From Bacteroidaceae bacterium (lineage in GTDB: Bacteria > Bacteroidota > Bacteroidia > Bacteroidales > Bacteroidaceae), in the NCBI GenBank assembly GCA_016302435.1, contig JAEDNQ010000008.1:1-27076 (forward strand): a DNA stretch of 27,076 nt. Direction: 5' to 3'. Under the pieces are notes generated by a model. It had not been told where the DNA came from. It saw only the letters and a program-made list of their open reading frames with translations, and searched no databases. Position 1 is the first letter of the stretch. Every line of letters starts with the position of its first letter. The translations under genes were made by a program, and so were the position numbers. This document shows, one piece after another, positions 1 through 9,443 of the stretch.

Positions 1-1019
1 TAATGATAGGTCACCCACAAAGGGTAGGAGCAGGCATCTCTTGCACAACGCAGGCATATCGAATAAGTTTCACTGTCTATATTTTTCTCCCTGCATATAT
101 CATCAACTGCTATTATGTCTAAGTCTGTTTTGAAGTAAGGTAGCATGACTGTATTAAAGAAAGTCATTGCTGCCAATAACCTGCCAGCACCAAGATCCAG
201 ATGAGCGCCGTCACGAGTCAGCTCATGTCCGCACGTGATGTTTGTCATCCTCATGTTCTGAACAGCAGTGCCTACAGGAATTATGTTGTACACACCAAAC
301 TCTGAAGCCATACGGGCAACAGCTCCACATATCTGTTCATATCCATATAATCCTGAAGGTTTAGTGCCTGAGTCGGACGGATAGCTCCATGTCTGATGCC
401 AATAAATTGACAAGTTAGGATTTGGACAAATTTCGGTTATATGCAGAAGGAGATAGGGAAGATAAGGAGTGAAGGAGGAGAAATACGAAGATAGTGTCGA
501 GCGCTGCTGAAGAACTATGACATCCCATGGCAACGACAGTAAATCGGAGATGCTGCTATAACTTGCACTTTCAATAGTTTCAATAGAAATGCCACCCATG
601 TTATAGATAACAAAGCCTTCGTCGCCCTGCCCCTGTTTGCGCAAAGCAGCATTCTTAGCGCACAAGGAGGCATAGTCGCTGAGTGTTGCTCCCGATTTGG
701 CTACCATATAGAGAGAGTAGCTATGGGAAGGAATTTTTGCAGAAGCCGCCAACATTGGGACATCTGAAAGCATATCCATAGAGAAGCTGTTGCCAAGAGA
801 CAAGATTCTCAATGTATCACCATCAGTAGTCAGCATGTTGTTGCGAAACACAGCCCCATGCTGATTTATATAGTCCATGTAATACTCATTCATTTCGTCA
901 TCATGAGTGGAACATGAGACTTCAGACAGAACGAGCAAGAAGCACATGCAGATACAGAAACTCCCACCGACAGGCCTTCTGATAAGAACCCGTAATTTGT
1001 CAAACAAACTCTCTAACAT
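1..1019 (-). CDS. DUF4886 family SGNH-hydrolase-like lipoprotein (partial, runs off left edge)
   Basis: An open frame of 339 codons reads without a stop from an ATG at 1019 to the window edge, so the C-terminus is missing. The N-terminus has a hydrophobic segment (about residues 19-32) followed by VSC, suggesting a signal peptide and a lipidated Cys at about 36; the lipobox is imperfect. The motif RILSLGNSFS at 71-80 resembles the nucleophile block of SGNH hydrolases in DUF4886 proteins. Later come HQTWSYP and DGAHLDLGAGR, the latter matching the Asp-His block. Family knowledge: DUF4886 is related to GDSL/SGNH esterases but its substrates are mostly unknown. The start overlaps the end of the polymerase gene by 20 bp, so it is co-transcribed with the polysaccharide genes. 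Inference: it may remove or transfer acyl groups on the polymer. The family call is fairly sure; the role is not. Confidence 0.72.
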   Translation of the reverse strand, partial: MLESLFDKLRVLIRRPVGGSFCICMCFLLVLSEVSCSTHDDEMNEYYMDYINQHGAVFRNNMLTTDGDTLRILSLGNSFSMDMLSDVPMLAASAKIPSHSYSLYMVAKSGATLSDYASLCAKNAALRKQGQGDEGFVIYNMGGISIETIESASYSSISDLLSLPWDVIVLQQRSTLSSYFSSFTPYLPYLLLHITEICPNPNLSIYWHQTWSYPSDSGTKPSGLYGYEQICGAVARMASEFGVYNIIPVGTAVQNMRMTNITCGHELTRDGAHLDLGAGRLLAAMTFFNTVMLPYFKTDLDIIAVDDICREKNIDSETYSICLRCARDACSYPLWVTYH

Positions 1020-2091
1020 AACGACTTAATACTATGTTCATGATAAATAGTCCAAAAGCAAAAACACTCAACACTGTCTTCATCAACCATGAAGGTTTAA
1101 CCAGATACACCATGCAGGGAATGGCCACTACATCTATCACTGCAAATACCTCACTGCCACGGATAGCAAGAGCGGGAAGGAAGGACAGGCCTACATAGCA
1201 ACATATGGAGACACAATATATCTTTAGATAAAGGGTTACTTCTTTGCATCTTTCATACACCACATCATACATAAACAAAAGGGTGTAGTACACAAGCAAT
1301 CTGAACATAGCCAACATATTGAATATATTTATCTCATCGCCAGCCAGACCTTTATCACGGAGATTCTCATAAGCATCCACCTTTTCTTGGAAGGCACCAA
1401 GAGGGAGAAGCTGAACAAGGTTCACTCCTTTAAAGTACATTGCATAGAAGACCAGAGGAACAGCAATCAAAAACACTCTCCACAAAACATTCATCTTTTT
1501 CACTCCTAAAAAAGCTAATGGCAGCAATACCAAAGCTGAATAGTGGAAGAAGACTGCAACAAGACATAAGAGCAGATATTTCTTTTTCTTTCCTTCTATG
1601 AGATCAAAAAGAGCATAAAGAAAGATGGCAGTGGCAACAGCAACACGAATTTGTGTCATATCCTGAAGAAGGAAAAAATGTGCCACCCATATCATCAGCG
1701 ATAACATCTTGAAATGGGACAGACGAAAGATGGAGTAAGCCTTTAAGGGAATAGCCAGCAGCGCATAAACCAAAAAGAGCACCTGTACATCATCAAAAAA
1801 CTTCGCTATGGAACATATTAATGCAAAAGACGGTTCCATAAGTTCTGATTTATCAGAGCCCATAGTGTAATACACTCCTATATATTGCAACGAGTCAGCA
1901 TCAACTCCTGGTGTGCGAAAACCGACCAACATGACAGCTATCACAACAAATACAACATATACCAACATCTCCATCTGGTTGTGACCAGATGATAACGACT
2001 GACTCGATGGGTCTAAAACTTCCCTCTCTCTTTCAAGGAAAACGAAAGCTGCAGTCAGAAGCAAAAAAATTGCGAGTGATATTGTTATCAT
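1000..2091 (-). CDS. EpsG/Wzy-like polysaccharide polymerase
   Basis: This 363-residue protein is almost entirely hydrophobic, with roughly ten membrane segments and short charged loops, as expected of an inner-membrane polysaccharide polymerase. After the second hydrophobic segment comes GFRTPGVDADSLQY, the R-x-x-x-G-x-D...Y signature seen in EpsG-family proteins, and then MEPSFALIC. Such proteins join lipid-linked repeat units on the periplasmic face in Wzx/Wzy-type assembly. The ATG at 2091 lies 88 bp after the acyltransferase stop, and the end overlaps the DUF4886 gene by 20 bp. Wzy proteins have very low sequence conservation, so the call rests on topology, the motif and the flippase/Wzz context. 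G+C looks lower than in glf and the export gene upstream, as is usual for serotype-variable genes. Confidence 0.8.
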   Translation of the reverse strand: MITISLAIFLLLTAAFVFLEREREVLDPSSQSLSSGHNQMEMLVYVVFVVIAVMLVGFRTPGVDADSLQYIGVYYTMGSDKSELMEPSFALICSIAKFFDDVQVLFLVYALLAIPLKAYSIFRLSHFKMLSLMIWVAHFFLLQDMTQIRVAVATAIFLYALFDLIEGKKKKYLLLCLVAVFFHYSALVLLPLAFLGVKKMNVLWRVFLIAVPLVFYAMYFKGVNLVQLLPLGAFQEKVDAYENLRDKGLAGDEINIFNMLAMFRLLVYYTLLFMYDVVYERCKEVTLYLKIYCVSICCYVGLSFLPALAIRGSEVFAVIDVVAIPCMVYLVKPSWLMKTVLSVFAFGLFIMNIVLSRYVREFV

Positions 2092-2179
2092 TATTTATTA
2101 TTTCATTAATGGAGGGTTCTATCAGTAGTTTCTATACTCTATGTTACGCTGATACATACGTGGCTCAAAGTCATAAGTG

Positions 2180-2818
2180 CTATCTCCTGATGGTCTTAAT
2201 GACTCGAGCAGGATTGCCCACAGCCACACTGTAAGGAGGTATGTCGTGAGTGACTACCGAACCTCCTCCAATCTGAGAATGCTCGCCAATTGTGACCCCT
2301 GGCATGATGATGCAGTTTTCGCCAATAGCCACACAGTCTCCGATTATTATTGGTCCTCTACTGACAAGTTTCCGCTCTCTGGGTGGAAGTTGTGTTTCCT
2401 GCAGAGAAGTGTCACCATGGTGGTGATCTATGACAAGTGTTCGTTCGGCAATTGTAACAAATCGCCCTATTTCTACACGATTGATGCACCCAATATGGCA
2501 TAAGGTCTGAACTACAGCGTGATCACCAATTGTCAGCACTGGAGAAAAAGACTGGCCATGATAGTTGGATGTTGTCTCAAGCCTACAGTCTTTGCCCAGC
2601 GTTACTGATTTTCCCAGATGTATGTTCTGTCCACCTCTTATCATTACAGGTTTTCCCAGCACGCACAAATCCTTTGCAGAGGCAAAACGATGGCTGATCA
2701 ATGCTGCGTAGCACTGATTGACTAACAAGTTCCATCTGAAGTACAAACCACCGCATGAGGTCACCTTTCCTGGCAAGTACATAAGTAGGCGTATAACAAA
2801 CAAAATAAAATGTTTCAT
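2180..2818 (-). CDS. Hexapeptide-repeat (left-handed beta-helix) acyltransferase
   Basis: The 212-residue product has imperfect hexapeptide repeats from about residue 55 to the end (for example HLGKSVTLGKDC and IGENCIIMPGVTIGEHSQIGGG) and the closing VAVGNPARVIK typical of the CatB/WcaF/maltose acetyltransferase superfamily. A hydrophobic N-terminal segment (about 4-16) may associate it with the membrane. It probably transfers acetyl or another acyl group from acyl-CoA to a sugar of the repeat unit; the substrate cannot be read from sequence. I chose the ATG at 2818 because it overlaps the flippase stop in the ATGA arrangement; a longer frame upstream is only the flippase gene read in another frame. 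The His-rich DHHHGDTS at about 131-138 is a candidate catalytic region. Confidence 0.85.
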   Translation of the reverse strand: MKHFILFVIRLLMYLPGKVTSCGGLYFRWNLLVNQCYAALISHRFASAKDLCVLGKPVMIRGGQNIHLGKSVTLGKDCRLETTSNYHGQSFSPVLTIGDHAVVQTLCHIGCINRVEIGRFVTIAERTLVIDHHHGDTSLQETQLPPRERKLVSRGPIIIGDCVAIGENCIIMPGVTIGEHSQIGGGSVVTHDIPPYSVAVGNPARVIKTIRR

Positions 2819-4410
2819 ATAGATGTTTTCTTCTTTAATACTTTTTCCAATAATATCTGACGCTCGCGAGACTTCAAGCCAATGAAAAAGGTCGCTATAC
2901 TTGTAGAGATAATAGATGATAGGATGACTATCCACGACGTACATGCATTGTGGTCGAGGACAAAGTGCAGAACAGTCGGGAACAAAGCTCCTATTACAGC
3001 CACTACTGCTATGCGCCAAACGACCTCATTGAGATAGAACCTCAAGTTAAGTCTGAACAGATATCTACACATTAACAGGCGAACCACTTGTGCAAGACAG
3101 ACGAACGTTACTTGAACACCAAATATGAGACAAGGATTCTTGTCAACCATCATCATTAGGCTGGCAGCAGGAAGCACAAGTAGTAAAATACCACCTATCA
3201 ACAGATGATACTTCTTAATCTGTCCAGTTGCAGAAACAGCGATGGTGAGCGGATTTGCAATGGCATCAAGAACCGATACAACTATCAAGAATCTGGTAAA
3301 AAGTACCGCATATTCTGGCAATGAGCGATTGAGCCAAAGGTCTAATATATAAGGTGTTTCGAGCAAGAGCGGCAAAGCAACAACAAACACAAGCATAAAA
3401 GATATGCGCGAACTTGCCATTACTAATTCGTTCATACCGACTGTATCGCCAGTCGCATAGTGCTTAGTGATGCGCGGATTCATAGCAGTCTGAAAACTGG
3501 AGACAAAAGCCGTTATCGCAGTCTGCACATTAAACGCTATTACTCTTGCCGCATTGAGCAACGGACCACCTATAAAATTGAGCAACAAATTGATGCCTTG
3601 GGTATTGCATACAACCGAAAGATTGCCAAAGACACTCCATCCACTAAACTTTAGCATATTGAAGAACAATATCCTATCGCTTGTCAATTCAGTTTCATCC
3701 TGCATTCCCTTATCAAGGCGATGAAGATGCAGCATCTTATAGCCCAATGCGAAAGATTTGTGGCAATAAATGATATAGGCCGCTCTTACTACTATCATTT
3801 CCACCAATAGCAGGAAGGCATACATCCTCAACCTGTCAAACGAGACATCTTTCAAAGACATTATGATAAATAGTTTCAAGAACACATCAACTATGCTGAT
3901 AACAGCGAAGGCTGTCATCTTCTCAAAAGCAATAACCATAGCGTTGAAAGGCACAGTGGCTATCATCACAGCAGAAGAAGCGAGGGCGCAATGATACACA
4001 ATAAGTGCGGCGCTATACCTCTCGGCTGGAACAACCACGTTCTCACATAAATACCACAACCCTACTGTTTCACCTACAATAACGAGAAGCAAAGCTATAA
4101 GTATATGGATGAACAGGGATGTGGAAAAAACACGGTTGAAGTAAGACTTATCACCATAACCAATGGCGTATGTGAGATACCTTTGCGAACAAACAGTCAT
4201 GGCATTGTTTAAGAAAGCCATGACGAGAACTATGCCGCCCACAACATCAAAGATGCCCCAGTCCACGACACCTAAGACATTGGCTATCACTCGCGAAGTA
4301 TACAAGTATACTACCATCTGCACCATCATTCTCGCGTACAGCACAGCAGTATTCTTTGCTAAACTCGCCTTCTTTTCTTCTACCATTGCATTTACTGTTT
4401 GATAAACCAT
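2815..4410 (-). CDS. Wzx/MATE-like polysaccharide flippase
   Basis: This integral membrane protein has about 12-14 predicted membrane segments over 531 residues, the size and topology of polysaccharide biosynthesis (Wzx/MATE-like MVF superfamily) flippases. The N-terminal block with AKNTAVLYARMMV and YTSRVIANVLGVVDWGIFDV is the usual first helix and loop of this family in Bacteroidetes. It would move undecaprenyl-linked repeat units across the inner membrane before polymerisation. The ATG at 4410 is preceded by a purine-rich AAAGGCGAAAA and sits 13 nt after the wzz stop. A TTG at 4443 would extend the protein by 11 residues into wzz and is less likely. The end overlaps the acyltransferase ATG by 4 bp. 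Confidence 0.87.
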   Translation of the reverse strand: MVYQTVNAMVEEKKASLAKNTAVLYARMMVQMVVYLYTSRVIANVLGVVDWGIFDVVGGIVLVMAFLNNAMTVCSQRYLTYAIGYGDKSYFNRVFSTSLFIHILIALLLVIVGETVGLWYLCENVVVPAERYSAALIVYHCALASSAVMIATVPFNAMVIAFEKMTAFAVISIVDVFLKLFIIMSLKDVSFDRLRMYAFLLLVEMIVVRAAYIIYCHKSFALGYKMLHLHRLDKGMQDETELTSDRILFFNMLKFSGWSVFGNLSVVCNTQGINLLLNFIGGPLLNAARVIAFNVQTAITAFVSSFQTAMNPRITKHYATGDTVGMNELVMASSRISFMLVFVVALPLLLETPYILDLWLNRSLPEYAVLFTRFLIVVSVLDAIANPLTIAVSATGQIKKYHLLIGGILLLVLPAASLMMMVDKNPCLIFGVQVTFVCLAQVVRLLMCRYLFRLNLRFYLNEVVWRIAVVAVIGALFPTVLHFVLDHNACTSWIVILSSIISTSIATFFIGLKSRERQILLEKVLKKKTSI

Positions 4411-4423
4411 TTTTCGCCTTTGA

Positions 4424-5515
4424 CTACTCTTCAGCAAGGTCAATGCTATGTCGTTGAATCTTTTCCTTCATTGCGTCCTTCGAATACTTGTACAGAGCAT
4501 GACCTAACATTCCCAAAACAAAGAAAGCTAACATTGTTATCAACCTTTTCGGCTTTGTGGGTTTCTCTGGCACAACAGGATTCTTTATGACCGTAAAAGA
4601 AGGTGTTCGTTCTTGCACCTTACCTTTTAGCAACTGTACTTGCTGTGCTAATTGAGTATAGTTCGTTACGCAAACAGAGAGTTCGGTTTCTAATCTGTCA
4701 CGTTCAGAAATGTCTTTCTGAAGAACACTATTTCGATGCGTATCGCAGAAGTCGGCATATTGACTTTGTGCTTCATCCAAGGCGGTCTTAGAGTCGTCCA
4801 TCAAGTTCTCCATATAAGCAAGATCACCTCTAACCTTCTTTGTTCTATAAGCTATAATATAATCCTGAAGCTTTTCTACTACCGCTTGTGCCATGGTCAT
4901 GGACACTAGAGGATCCTGAGACCAAAAAGTCAACGTTATGACACTTGTCTTTTTGTCCACACCGCACACTATGCTATTATCCAAGGACTTACAAACCACA
5001 TCTTCTTCATATGTGAGCCAATTCGGATTTGGTTTACCATCATCAGACGAAGCAGGTTGCATAGTTTTCTTCTTGAACAATCGTTTAACAGTCAGAATGG
5101 CCTTGCCCCACCATGTGCCTTTTTGATGCTTCAAGTAGTAATCATAAACGTTGCACGAAAGTTCTTTGTCGATGCTTTCAACTTGAACGTCAAACATGCT
5201 TGTGAGAAACTGAGTGGAAGACAGTATATCTGGATATATCTCTGGATAGATTGCATCCTCTCCTCCAGAGTTGCCAATATTAATTCCTACCATTGAAGCT
5301 AAAGAACCAATATTACCTGCTATTGAACTAGAGTTTGAAAACTCTGGTGCCAACACAACTGTTGCCTCATACTCTCTGGGAATGCTGTAGACAATGACTG
5401 CAGACACAACCATAGTGATTAGTCCCGTAAGGGCCATTCGTTTTATATTCTTCTTGACAAAAGTAAGAATCAAAAAGAAATCTACAGGGTTATGTTCGCT
5501 GATTTTTTTCTCCAT
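4424..5515 (-). CDS. Wzz-type polysaccharide chain-length / co-polymerase protein
   Basis: The 363-residue protein has the Wzz layout: a cytoplasmic N-terminus, a first membrane segment at about 27-45, a long periplasmic region with a coiled-coil-like stretch (about 235-300), a Pro-rich NPVVPEKPTKPKR just before the second membrane segment (about 325-343), and a short charged tail. Such proteins set polymer length and, in Gram-negatives, link the polymerase to the outer-membrane exporter. There is no Walker-type tyrosine kinase domain fused to it, and no separate kinase is visible nearby. Its stop is just upstream of the flippase ATG, and its start is 91 bp after the glf stop. Confidence 0.88.
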   Translation of the reverse strand: MEKKISEHNPVDFFLILTFVKKNIKRMALTGLITMVVSAVIVYSIPREYEATVVLAPEFSNSSSIAGNIGSLASMVGINIGNSGGEDAIYPEIYPDILSSTQFLTSMFDVQVESIDKELSCNVYDYYLKHQKGTWWGKAILTVKRLFKKKTMQPASSDDGKPNPNWLTYEEDVVCKSLDNSIVCGVDKKTSVITLTFWSQDPLVSMTMAQAVVEKLQDYIIAYRTKKVRGDLAYMENLMDDSKTALDEAQSQYADFCDTHRNSVLQKDISERDRLETELSVCVTNYTQLAQQVQLLKGKVQERTPSFTVIKNPVVPEKPTKPKRLITMLAFFVLGMLGHALYKYSKDAMKEKIQRHSIDLAEE

Positions 5516-5606
5516 AGTTCATTATAGGTGGGTTCATGAATCTCCACCAAAAATTGTTTTAAATTTACAGGTTTTCGTTTTGTCAGTTCTTGACTTGCAC
5601 TAATCC

Positions 5607-6710
5607 TCACATCTTCTCCACCATCTCTATTGCGCTCATTATGACCTTGTCCATGTCATAGTACTTGTACTCTGCCAAGCGTCCGCCGAATATGACTTTT
5701 GTCTGCTGGTCGGCAAGCTCCTTGTACTGAGCGTAGAGAGCCGAATTCTTGTCGTCATTGACAGGATAGTACGGCTCGTCACCAGGCTGCCACTCCTTGC
5801 TGTACTCGCGAGAGATGACGGTGTCTGGCTGGGTGCCGAACTCAAAGTGCTTGTGCTCTATGATGCGAGTGTAAGGCACTTCAGCCTCTGTGTAGTTGAC
5901 GACAGCATTTCCCTGGTAGTTGGCCACACCCTCGAGCAGCTCTGTCTCGAACGAAACGGTGCGGTACTGGAGATGGCCATACTGGTAGCTGAAGAAGCGG
6001 TCTATCTCTCCTGTGTAGATGACCCTGTCAGCCATGGCATCGTATGACTCACGGTCTGACAGGTAGTCTACGCCGAGGCGCACATCACAGCCTTCTATCA
6101 TCTTCTCTATGAGAGCTGTATAGCCACCTTCGGGGATGCCCTGATAGCGGTCGTTGAAATAGTTGTTGTCAAAAGTGAAGCGCAAAGGCAGCCGCTTGAT
6201 GATGAAGGCTGGAAGGTCTGTGCACGCCCTGCCCCACTGCTTCTGTGTGTATCCCTTTATGAGAGCCTCATAGATATCCTTGCCTATGAGGCTGATGGCC
6301 TGCTCCTCCAGATTGCGAGGTTCGTCGATATGGTACTGCGCCTTCTGCTCCTCTATCTTGGCTTGCGCCTCTGCTGGTGTCTTCACGCCCCACATCTGAT
6401 AGAAGGTGTTCATGTTGAAGGGCAAGTTGTAGAGACGTCCCTTGTAGTTGGCTACAGGAGAGTTGGTATAGCGGTTGAACTCCACGAAACTGTTGACATA
6501 GTCCCACACACGCTTGTTGTTAGTATGGAAGATGTGAGCCCCGTACTTATGTACATTGATGCCTTTGACAGACTCTGTATACACATTGCCACCAATGTGG
6601 TCTCGCTTGTCTATCATCATTATTGTACGACCCTGAGCCTTGAGAAGGTCAGCGCATACTGCGCCGAAGAGACCTGTGCCTACAATGAGGTAGTCATATT
6701 TCTTTGCCAT
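5607..6710 (-). CDS. glf: UDP-galactopyranose mutase
   Basis: This flavoenzyme interconverts UDP-galactopyranose and UDP-galactofuranose, supplying Galf for the surface polysaccharide. The start at 6710 gives 367 residues, the usual length. Seen in the sequence: an N-terminal FAD-binding GTGLFG at 11-16, then IGGNVYTE and YGAHIFHTN, RYTNSPVANYKGRLYNLPFN, KGYTQKQWG, and GEIDRFFSYQYGHLQYRT, all hallmarks of bacterial Glf. A longer frame starting at 6770 adds 20 residues that do not resemble the family and crowd the preceding stop, so I rejected it. It lies 63 bp downstream of the export gene. Its presence is direct evidence that the polymer, or part of it, can contain galactofuranose. Confidence 0.97.
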   Translation of the reverse strand: MAKKYDYLIVGTGLFGAVCADLLKAQGRTIMMIDKRDHIGGNVYTESVKGINVHKYGAHIFHTNNKRVWDYVNSFVEFNRYTNSPVANYKGRLYNLPFNMNTFYQMWGVKTPAEAQAKIEEQKAQYHIDEPRNLEEQAISLIGKDIYEALIKGYTQKQWGRACTDLPAFIIKRLPLRFTFDNNYFNDRYQGIPEGGYTALIEKMIEGCDVRLGVDYLSDRESYDAMADRVIYTGEIDRFFSYQYGHLQYRTVSFETELLEGVANYQGNAVVNYTEAEVPYTRIIEHKHFEFGTQPDTVISREYSKEWQPGDEPYYPVNDDKNSALYAQYKELADQQTKVIFGGRLAEYKYYDMDKVIMSAIEMVEKM

Positions 6711-6773
6711 ATCGTTATCTTTTTTCTTGGTTCTGTTATTGTATTCAACTATCGAAACTGCACTTATCATCCA

Positions 6774-9332
6774 TTATTTCAAGATGTTGGCTATTGTAAC
6801 CATCATAGTGGCGATGGAGGCGGCAGATGTGCCCATTGCCGCATACTCTGCTGTTGTCATCTTGTTCTTCTTGCTCTTTGACGGCACAACGATGGTACAC
6901 CCAGGCTGAACAGCCTTCTTGCTGCTGTGGCTCAGAAGCTCTACCGAACCGTTCATGTAGATGGCATACACACGACTCTTGCGAGCGTTGTCGCCAAAAC
7001 CACCGGCATGCTTGATATAGTATTTGAGCGACTCACCATTCTTATAGTTCATTGATATAGGGTGCATCACATCGCCCGAGATCTTCACTGTGGATGAGTA
7101 CTGCGGCACTACGAGCCTGTCACCCTCACGAAGGACGATGTCTTCTATGGACCCTGGCTCTGCCATGGCTGCTTCGAGATCGATGGCCACGGGGAAGGTG
7201 GTGCCGACATCGAGTTTCATCTGAAGGAGCGAGTCAGCGCGCTGCAGGTCGAAGTTCTTTCCATCGCTCTGCATGGCTTCTTCGTAGAGAGCTATCTGTG
7301 CTGCTCGGAGAGAGGACTCCTGCTGCTGGCGCTCCTCTTCTGTCATGCGGCGTTCGAGACGCGCACCCTTGGCATAGCCGAGTGAGCTGATGCCTCCAGC
7401 TGCCTTGATGAGGTCAGAGAGACGGAAGTTCTTGCTGGTCATAGCGTATGCGCCAGAGAAGTTGACAGCACCGGTGACAGTGACGTTCTGCTGTTCGGTG
7501 TAAGACGGAGACTTACGCACAACAACCTGATCGTATGGACGCAACACGAAACCTTGTTCGCCATCAATGACAAATCCATCCTTGAGGGCAAAAGAGAAGG
7601 TCTCTGTCAATCGCTCATCGTCTTCAAGCGAGTGAGCGTTATTGATGCGTCGGTAAACATCCACCTTGACAGACGATGCCGCCTCGGTCAGTCCTCCTGC
7701 CTGAAGCACGAGGTCTTCGAGAGTAGTATTATCTGCATAGACATAGAGTCCTGGGTACATCACTTCTCCTGTGATGTTGAAGGTGCGTTCTCCTTCCATG
7801 TCCTTCTTGCTTGGTATGAAGAGCACATCGTTTTTGCGCAGAGGTATGTCCGGCTGTGTGCCGTCCATGATAGCCTTGATATTGACAGGCAGCACTTCGA
7901 GGGTAAGGTCATCCTTCTCACGGTGCATGACAGCACGTGCGGTAAAGGCGTCTTCACGCAGTCCCTCAGCAGCCTTGACAAGTTCGCGCACAGTGTTGAT
8001 GTTGCCGTCCATCTGGTACATGCCAGAGTGGAACACAGCTCCACGCACCTCCACCATGTTGGAGTAGCGAGGGATGACGCTGTCGACATAGACCGAGTCA
8101 CCATCCGTCATGGTAAAGCCGCTCCAGTCAAACTCGCCTACGGTGTGAATAGAATATTCCATACCATTCTTGCGTGTGACACGGAGGTTTTTCTTATATG
8201 CGTCGCCTGTGAATCCTCCTGAATAGTTAAGTACGGTAGACAGGCTCTCATTCTTCTTCATCTCATAAAACATCGGTCGCTTGACCTTTCCCCTTATCTC
8301 CACGAGAGCGTCGTATGGTCCGACAACGATGATATCATTGTCGGAAAGGAGGATGTTGCCCTTGGAGTTACCCTTGAGCAGAAGGTCATATACGTCTATA
8401 GACGCAACGTTCTTTCCGTCGCGATAGACCTTGATGTCACGAAGTGTACCTATGTCGCTGATGCCGCCGGCAGCATAGAGGGCATTGAAGGCTGTAGACA
8501 GAGAACTGAGGGTATATGTTCCAGGCACATTGACCTCTCCCATCACCTGCACCTGTATGCTGCGTGTCGTGCCGACAGAAAGCTGAATGCTGCATCCTGA
8601 GTAGAACTTTCCGAGTCGTGAACGCAGATAAGTCGTGGCCTCGTTCACACTCATGCCACCAATCTGACATGGGCCTACACCTTCGATGACGACCACTCCA
8701 TCTGGAGAGATGGTCTCCGTGAAAGTTTGTTGCGAAGCTCCCCACACGTCGATGAAGACCTCATCGCCTGCTCCAAGAGAGTAGTTGGACGGCGTAGCAA
8801 TGTTCATGTTTGGCTGGAAGGTGAGCATCTGATTGTTGAAGATGTTGCGTCCGAAGACCTGTGTCTCATCCTTGAAATAGTTTTGGTAATAGATGAGCGA
8901 GTCAATGTCCATAAAACCAATCTCGTCGTTGAGAGCCTGAGTGCGCTCATCCTTTGTGCCATAGTTTCTGTTGGTCACTCTGTACTGAGGCTGAATCATA
9001 TACTGATTCTGCATCTGATACTGCTCACCCTTCTCCTGCTGCTCCTGGCGGCGGCGGGTGGGAGTCTTCTTGCTGTCCTTGCCCGTGAGGTCAGCAGCGC
9101 CAAGGTTGTCCTTTTCCGACTCATACTTCTTGCGTATTCGCCTTAGCTGGTCGGGGGTGACACCCCTCTTGAGAAGATTAGACACTATCTGCTGCTGTGT
9201 TTGTCCCTTGGCCTGTCCCTTACGCACGTAGTCAATGACCTGATCATCTGTCATTGACTGAGAAAACGCAGGAAGGCAGGCTACAACCATGCCAAGGACG
9301 AGTAAATATTTCTTGAGTGAAGAAATCCACAT
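6774..9332 (-). CDS. Outer-membrane polysaccharide export protein with six SLBB domains
   Basis: The 852-residue protein has a signal peptide (about 1-25, ending LPAFSQS), a charged Gln/Arg-rich linker (about 70-120), a Poly_export (PES) domain at about 184-256 (SLGAGDEVFIDVWG is the typical opening), and six SLBB-type repeats starting near 261, 344, 427, 518, 617 and 749. Each repeat opens V-x-V-x-G-x-V..P/S-G-x-Y and most continue to AGG. Wza-family proteins form the outer-membrane channel for capsule or EPS. Escherichia coli Wza is about 380 residues; the longer multi-SLBB form is common in Bacteroidetes. The last 30 residues are hydrophobic and Ala/Met-rich (about 825-850) and may be a membrane helix like Wza's C-terminal one. 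It is the second gene of the operon. Confidence 0.93.
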   Translation of the reverse strand: MWISSLKKYLLVLGMVVACLPAFSQSMTDDQVIDYVRKGQAKGQTQQQIVSNLLKRGVTPDQLRRIRKKYESEKDNLGAADLTGKDSKKTPTRRRQEQQEKGEQYQMQNQYMIQPQYRVTNRNYGTKDERTQALNDEIGFMDIDSLIYYQNYFKDETQVFGRNIFNNQMLTFQPNMNIATPSNYSLGAGDEVFIDVWGASQQTFTETISPDGVVVIEGVGPCQIGGMSVNEATTYLRSRLGKFYSGCSIQLSVGTTRSIQVQVMGEVNVPGTYTLSSLSTAFNALYAAGGISDIGTLRDIKVYRDGKNVASIDVYDLLLKGNSKGNILLSDNDIIVVGPYDALVEIRGKVKRPMFYEMKKNESLSTVLNYSGGFTGDAYKKNLRVTRKNGMEYSIHTVGEFDWSGFTMTDGDSVYVDSVIPRYSNMVEVRGAVFHSGMYQMDGNINTVRELVKAAEGLREDAFTARAVMHREKDDLTLEVLPVNIKAIMDGTQPDIPLRKNDVLFIPSKKDMEGERTFNITGEVMYPGLYVYADNTTLEDLVLQAGGLTEAASSVKVDVYRRINNAHSLEDDERLTETFSFALKDGFVIDGEQGFVLRPYDQVVVRKSPSYTEQQNVTVTGAVNFSGAYAMTSKNFRLSDLIKAAGGISSLGYAKGARLERRMTEEERQQQESSLRAAQIALYEEAMQSDGKNFDLQRADSLLQMKLDVGTTFPVAIDLEAAMAEPGSIEDIVLREGDRLVVPQYSSTVKISGDVMHPISMNYKNGESLKYYIKHAGGFGDNARKSRVYAIYMNGSVELLSHSSKKAVQPGCTIVVPSKSKKNKMTTAEYAAMGTSAASIATMMVTIANILK

Positions 9333-9443
9333 AAAAAAATGATTTTATCTATAATAATTATGAATAATAAGCGTATACAAAGAATATGCCTTTTGCTATC
9401 ATGAAGCCTCAGCACATCGGCGCATATATCTAAAGCTATCGAA

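Noticed and set aside
5607..6770. Longer glf start at 6770
   Set aside because: The extra 20 residues (MISAVSIVEYNNRTKKKDND) do not match Glf proteins, which begin just before the FAD-binding strand; the ATG at 6710 gives that.
7554..8222. A 222-codon plus-strand frame inside the export gene
   Set aside because: It is antisense to well-formed SLBB repeats, with no ribosome site or family match.
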